Source: Methylococcaceae bacterium
Lineage (GTDB): Bacteria; Pseudomonadota; Gammaproteobacteria; Methylococcales; Methylomonadaceae
DNA length: 6,540 nt
Direction of reading: 5' to 3'
Assembly (NCBI GenBank): GCA_003155565.1
Contig: PMDM01000489.1
Coordinates: 1 to 6,540 of the forward strand
Below, in pieces: positions 4,714 to 6,540 of the stretch; position 1 is the stretch's first letter; each line of letters begins with the position of its first letter. The notes beneath the pieces are model-generated. The model had not been told where the DNA came from. It made no database searches and saw only the letters and a list, made by a program, of their open reading frames with translations. The position numbers were made by a program, and so were the translations under genes.

Positions 4714-6351
4714 ATGTCATCCCTGACGACTTCAAAAGCCTGGATCGCGTTACAAGAACATTTTCAACAAATCCAAAATCATTCGATGCGTGATGCCTTT
4801 GCGCAAGAACCGGATCGTTTTAATCAATTTTCACTACATTTGAATGACATCCTATTTGACTATTCTAAAAACCGTATCACTGATCAGACCTTACCTTTAT
4901 TGATAAGCCTCGCAAGACAAGCTAATCTCCAACCCAAAATTCAGGCGATGTTTTCTGGTGTAGAGATCAACACGACCGAACACCGATCCGTACTGCATAC
5001 CGCGCTAAGAAACCGGGGCAACAGCCCCATTTATGTGGATGGGCAGGATGTCATGCCGGACATCAATAAGGTATTGGCAAAAATGCGCTCGTTCTGCCAC
5101 CGTGTCCGTTCCGGCGAATGGAAAGGTTATAGTGGCAAAACCATCACGGATGTTGTCAACATCGGTATAGGCGGCTCTAGCCTTGGCCCCAAGATGGTTT
5201 CCGCCGCACTTGCGCCTTATAGCTCACCGACTTTAAATGTCCATTACGTTTCCAACATTGACGCTGCTGATCTCATCAGCACCTTAAAGACCTTATCTGC
5301 CGAAACCACACTATTTATCATCGCTTCGAAGTCTTTTGGCACCCAGGAAGCAATGGTCAACGCAAAATCAGCACGAAAATGGTTTCTTGACCTTGTCAAT
5401 GACACAACAGCAGTTGCCAAGCATTTTGTGGCCATTTCGACCAATGCCGAAAGCGTAAAAGATTTCGGCATTGATACGGACAATATGTTTGAATTATGGG
5501 ATTGGGTCGGTGGACGATATTCACTGTGGTCAGCGGTCGGCTTGTCGATTGCCCTGCATGTGGGTATGGATAATTTTGAAGACTTATTGCAAGGCGCATT
5601 CGAGGCCGATGAACATTTTCGCAACACGCCTTTTGAAAGAAACATCCCAGTTATCATGGGCTTGTTAGGCATCTGGTACAACAATTTTTTCGGTGCCCAA
5701 TCTTATGCACTGTTGCCTTATGACTATTCCATGCGCTATTTTGCCGATTATATGCAACAAGGCGATATGGAAAGTAACGGCAAAAGTGTTGACAATAATG
5801 GTAAAAGACTTGATTACGATACCGGACAAATTATATGGGGACAGCAAGGCACCAACGGTCAACATGCTTTTTACCAACTAATACACCAAGGCACCAAGCT
5901 CATTCCTTGCGACTTTCTGACAGCGGCGAACAGTTTCTATGGTCTACCCGAACACCATGAAATCCTGGTTTCAAACTACCTTGCCCAACCGGAAGCGCTG
6001 ATGCACGGTAAAACTGTCGAGGAAGTTATGCGAGAGCTGCCACCAGAGCAACGAACCGATGTCGTTTTGGTTGCCTCTAAAATATTTGAGGGAAATAAGC
6101 CATCTAACTCATTCTTATATAAACAATTAACGCCGAAAACACTGGGTTCATTGCTCGCATTTTATGAACATAAAATTTTTGTGCAAGGCGTTATCTGGAA
6201 TATCAATTCCTTCGATCAAATGGGCGTCGAACTTGGAAAAGTGCTCGCCAAAGTCATCCAACCTGAACTAAGCAACAATGAAGTTATCAAAAGTCACGAC
6301 TGCTCCACCAATGGCCTTATCAACGCTTATAAGAAATTACGTCAGCCTTGA
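4714..6351 (+). CDS. pgi: Glucose-6-phosphate isomerase
   Basis: Cytoplasmic enzyme interconverting glucose 6-phosphate and fructose 6-phosphate. At 545 residues it is full length (E. coli Pgi has 549). Visible are the sugar-phosphate site [13 protein letters not shown] block ([11 protein letters not shown], 149-159), SKSFGTQEA (205-213), the family signature [14 protein letters not shown] (263-276) and the second signature [10 protein letters not shown] (500-509). The expected catalytic residues are present: E353 in [10 protein letters not shown]384 in NGQHAF, and K509. The phosphate loop reads SKSFGT where E. coli has SKTFTT, a mild change. GGAG lies 11 bases before the ATG, a slightly long spacing. 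In ribulose monophosphate methanotrophs this enzyme links cycle fructose 6-phosphate to glucose 6-phosphate for oxidation and glycogen. It is transcribed away from the copper-protein genes and probably alone; an FNR-type site lies upstream. The identification is secure. Confidence 0.98.
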   Translation: MSSLTTSKAWIALQEHFQQIQNHSMRDAFAQEPDRFNQFSLHLNDILFDYSKNRITDQTLPLLISLARQANLQPKIQAMFSGVEINTTEHRSVLHTALRNRGNSPIYVDGQDVMPDINKVLAKMRSFCHRVRSGEWKGYSGKTITDVVNIGIGGSSLGPKMVSAALAPYSSPTLNVHYVSNIDAADLISTLKTLSAETTLFIIASKSFGTQEAMVNAKSARKWFLDLVNDTTAVAKHFVAISTNAESVKDFGIDTDNMFELWDWVGGRYSLWSAVGLSIALHVGMDNFEDLLQGAFEADEHFRNTPFERNIPVIMGLLGIWYNNFFGAQSYALLPYDYSMRYFADYMQQGDMESNGKSVDNNGKRLDYDTGQIIWGQQGTNGQHAFYQLIHQGTKLIPCDFLTAANSFYGLPEHHEILVSNYLAQPEALMHGKTVEEVMRELPPEQRTDVVLVASKIFEGNKPSNSFLYKQLTPKTLGSLLAFYEHKIFVQGVIWNINSFDQMGVELGKVLAKVIQPELSNNEVIKSHDCSTNGLINAYKKLRQP

Positions 6352-6363
6352 ATCGGTAGCCGT

Positions 6364-6444
6364 GTAGGTCGCATTGCCGCGTGAGCGGTTATGTGACATT
6401 CGGGTATCCAATGTCAGGTAGCGCTCAGGCGCAACCTGACCTAC
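6364..6444. repeat. REPIN-like double-hairpin repeat downstream of pgi
   Basis: Two hairpins lie 15 bases apart. The first pairs 6368-6380 with 6385-6397 (ten of thirteen exact, two more G-U) around a GTGA loop. The second pairs GTCAGGTAGCGC (6413-6424) with GCGCAACCTGAC (6429-6440), eleven of twelve, around TCAG. GTAGGTC (6364-6370) and GACCTAC (6438-6444) form an outer perfect arm that could fold the whole unit instead. No T-run follows, so this is a palindromic dispersed element and not a classical terminator, though it begins only 13 bases after the pgi stop codon and may protect the 3' end of the transcript. Confidence 0.65.
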
Positions 6445-6540
6445 CAGGCTGACCCGCGTTGCCCCCCACCACCTATTACCAAAGCCCTCAAGTCTATTCC
6501 GGCCTTGTATACGATCTGGTAGTGAGTAGCCTCGATGAAG

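Noticed and set aside
6446..6540. Beginning of another gene at the right edge
   Set aside because: The stretch has no convincing start with a ribosome binding site and resembles further intergenic repeat; nothing is supported without sequence beyond the window.

Overview
The window looks like chromosome from a gammaproteobacterium, most likely an aerobic methanotroph of the Methylococcales. This rests on context, not on a marker gene. There are two periplasmic, membrane-anchored copper-protein candidates of a kind met in methane and ammonia oxidisers. There is a bacterial-type phosphoglucose isomerase (needed in the ribulose monophosphate cycle), a YqaA-type small DedA protein, moderate GC, and abundant short palindromic dispersed repeats. 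No pmo, mxa or rRNA gene is present, so the taxonomic call is an inference.

Layout. The left 1.1 kb is one end of an ISAs1-family insertion sequence. Its transposase is read on the minus strand and is open from its ATG to the window edge. Next come about 350 bases without a gene, made of diverged dispersed repeats, including a 47-base inverted repeat pair. Four minus-strand genes follow: an unrecognised polytopic membrane protein (261 codons), yqaA, a cupredoxin with a multicopper-oxidase-like copper loop, and a small PmoD/AmoD-like anchored periplasmic protein. A clear intrinsic terminator separates the two copper-protein genes from yqaA and the 261-codon gene. The window therefore shows two minus-strand transcription units: PmoD-like then cupredoxin, and yqaA then the membrane protein.

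The 277-base divergent region between the PmoD-like gene and pgi (plus strand) holds a perfect FNR/Anr-type site (TTGAT-N4-ATCAA), a plausible sigma-70 promoter for pgi, and an 18-base perfect palindrome over the candidate promoter of the copper-protein unit. pgi is complete, with all its catalytic residues. It is followed by a two-hairpin REPIN-like element; the last ~95 bases hold nothing I can support as a gene.

How the parts may work together (inference). The two copper proteins are probably co-expressed and sit on the periplasmic face of the membrane, as electron-transfer or copper-handling partners. pgi feeds sugar-phosphate interconversion, and the FNR-type site suggests it responds to oxygen limitation. 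The most interesting signals are the cupredoxin, which looks like a multicopper-oxidase terminal domain that lost most trinuclear-site ligands, its PmoD-like partner with a predicted N-terminal histidine, and the FNR site ahead of pgi.
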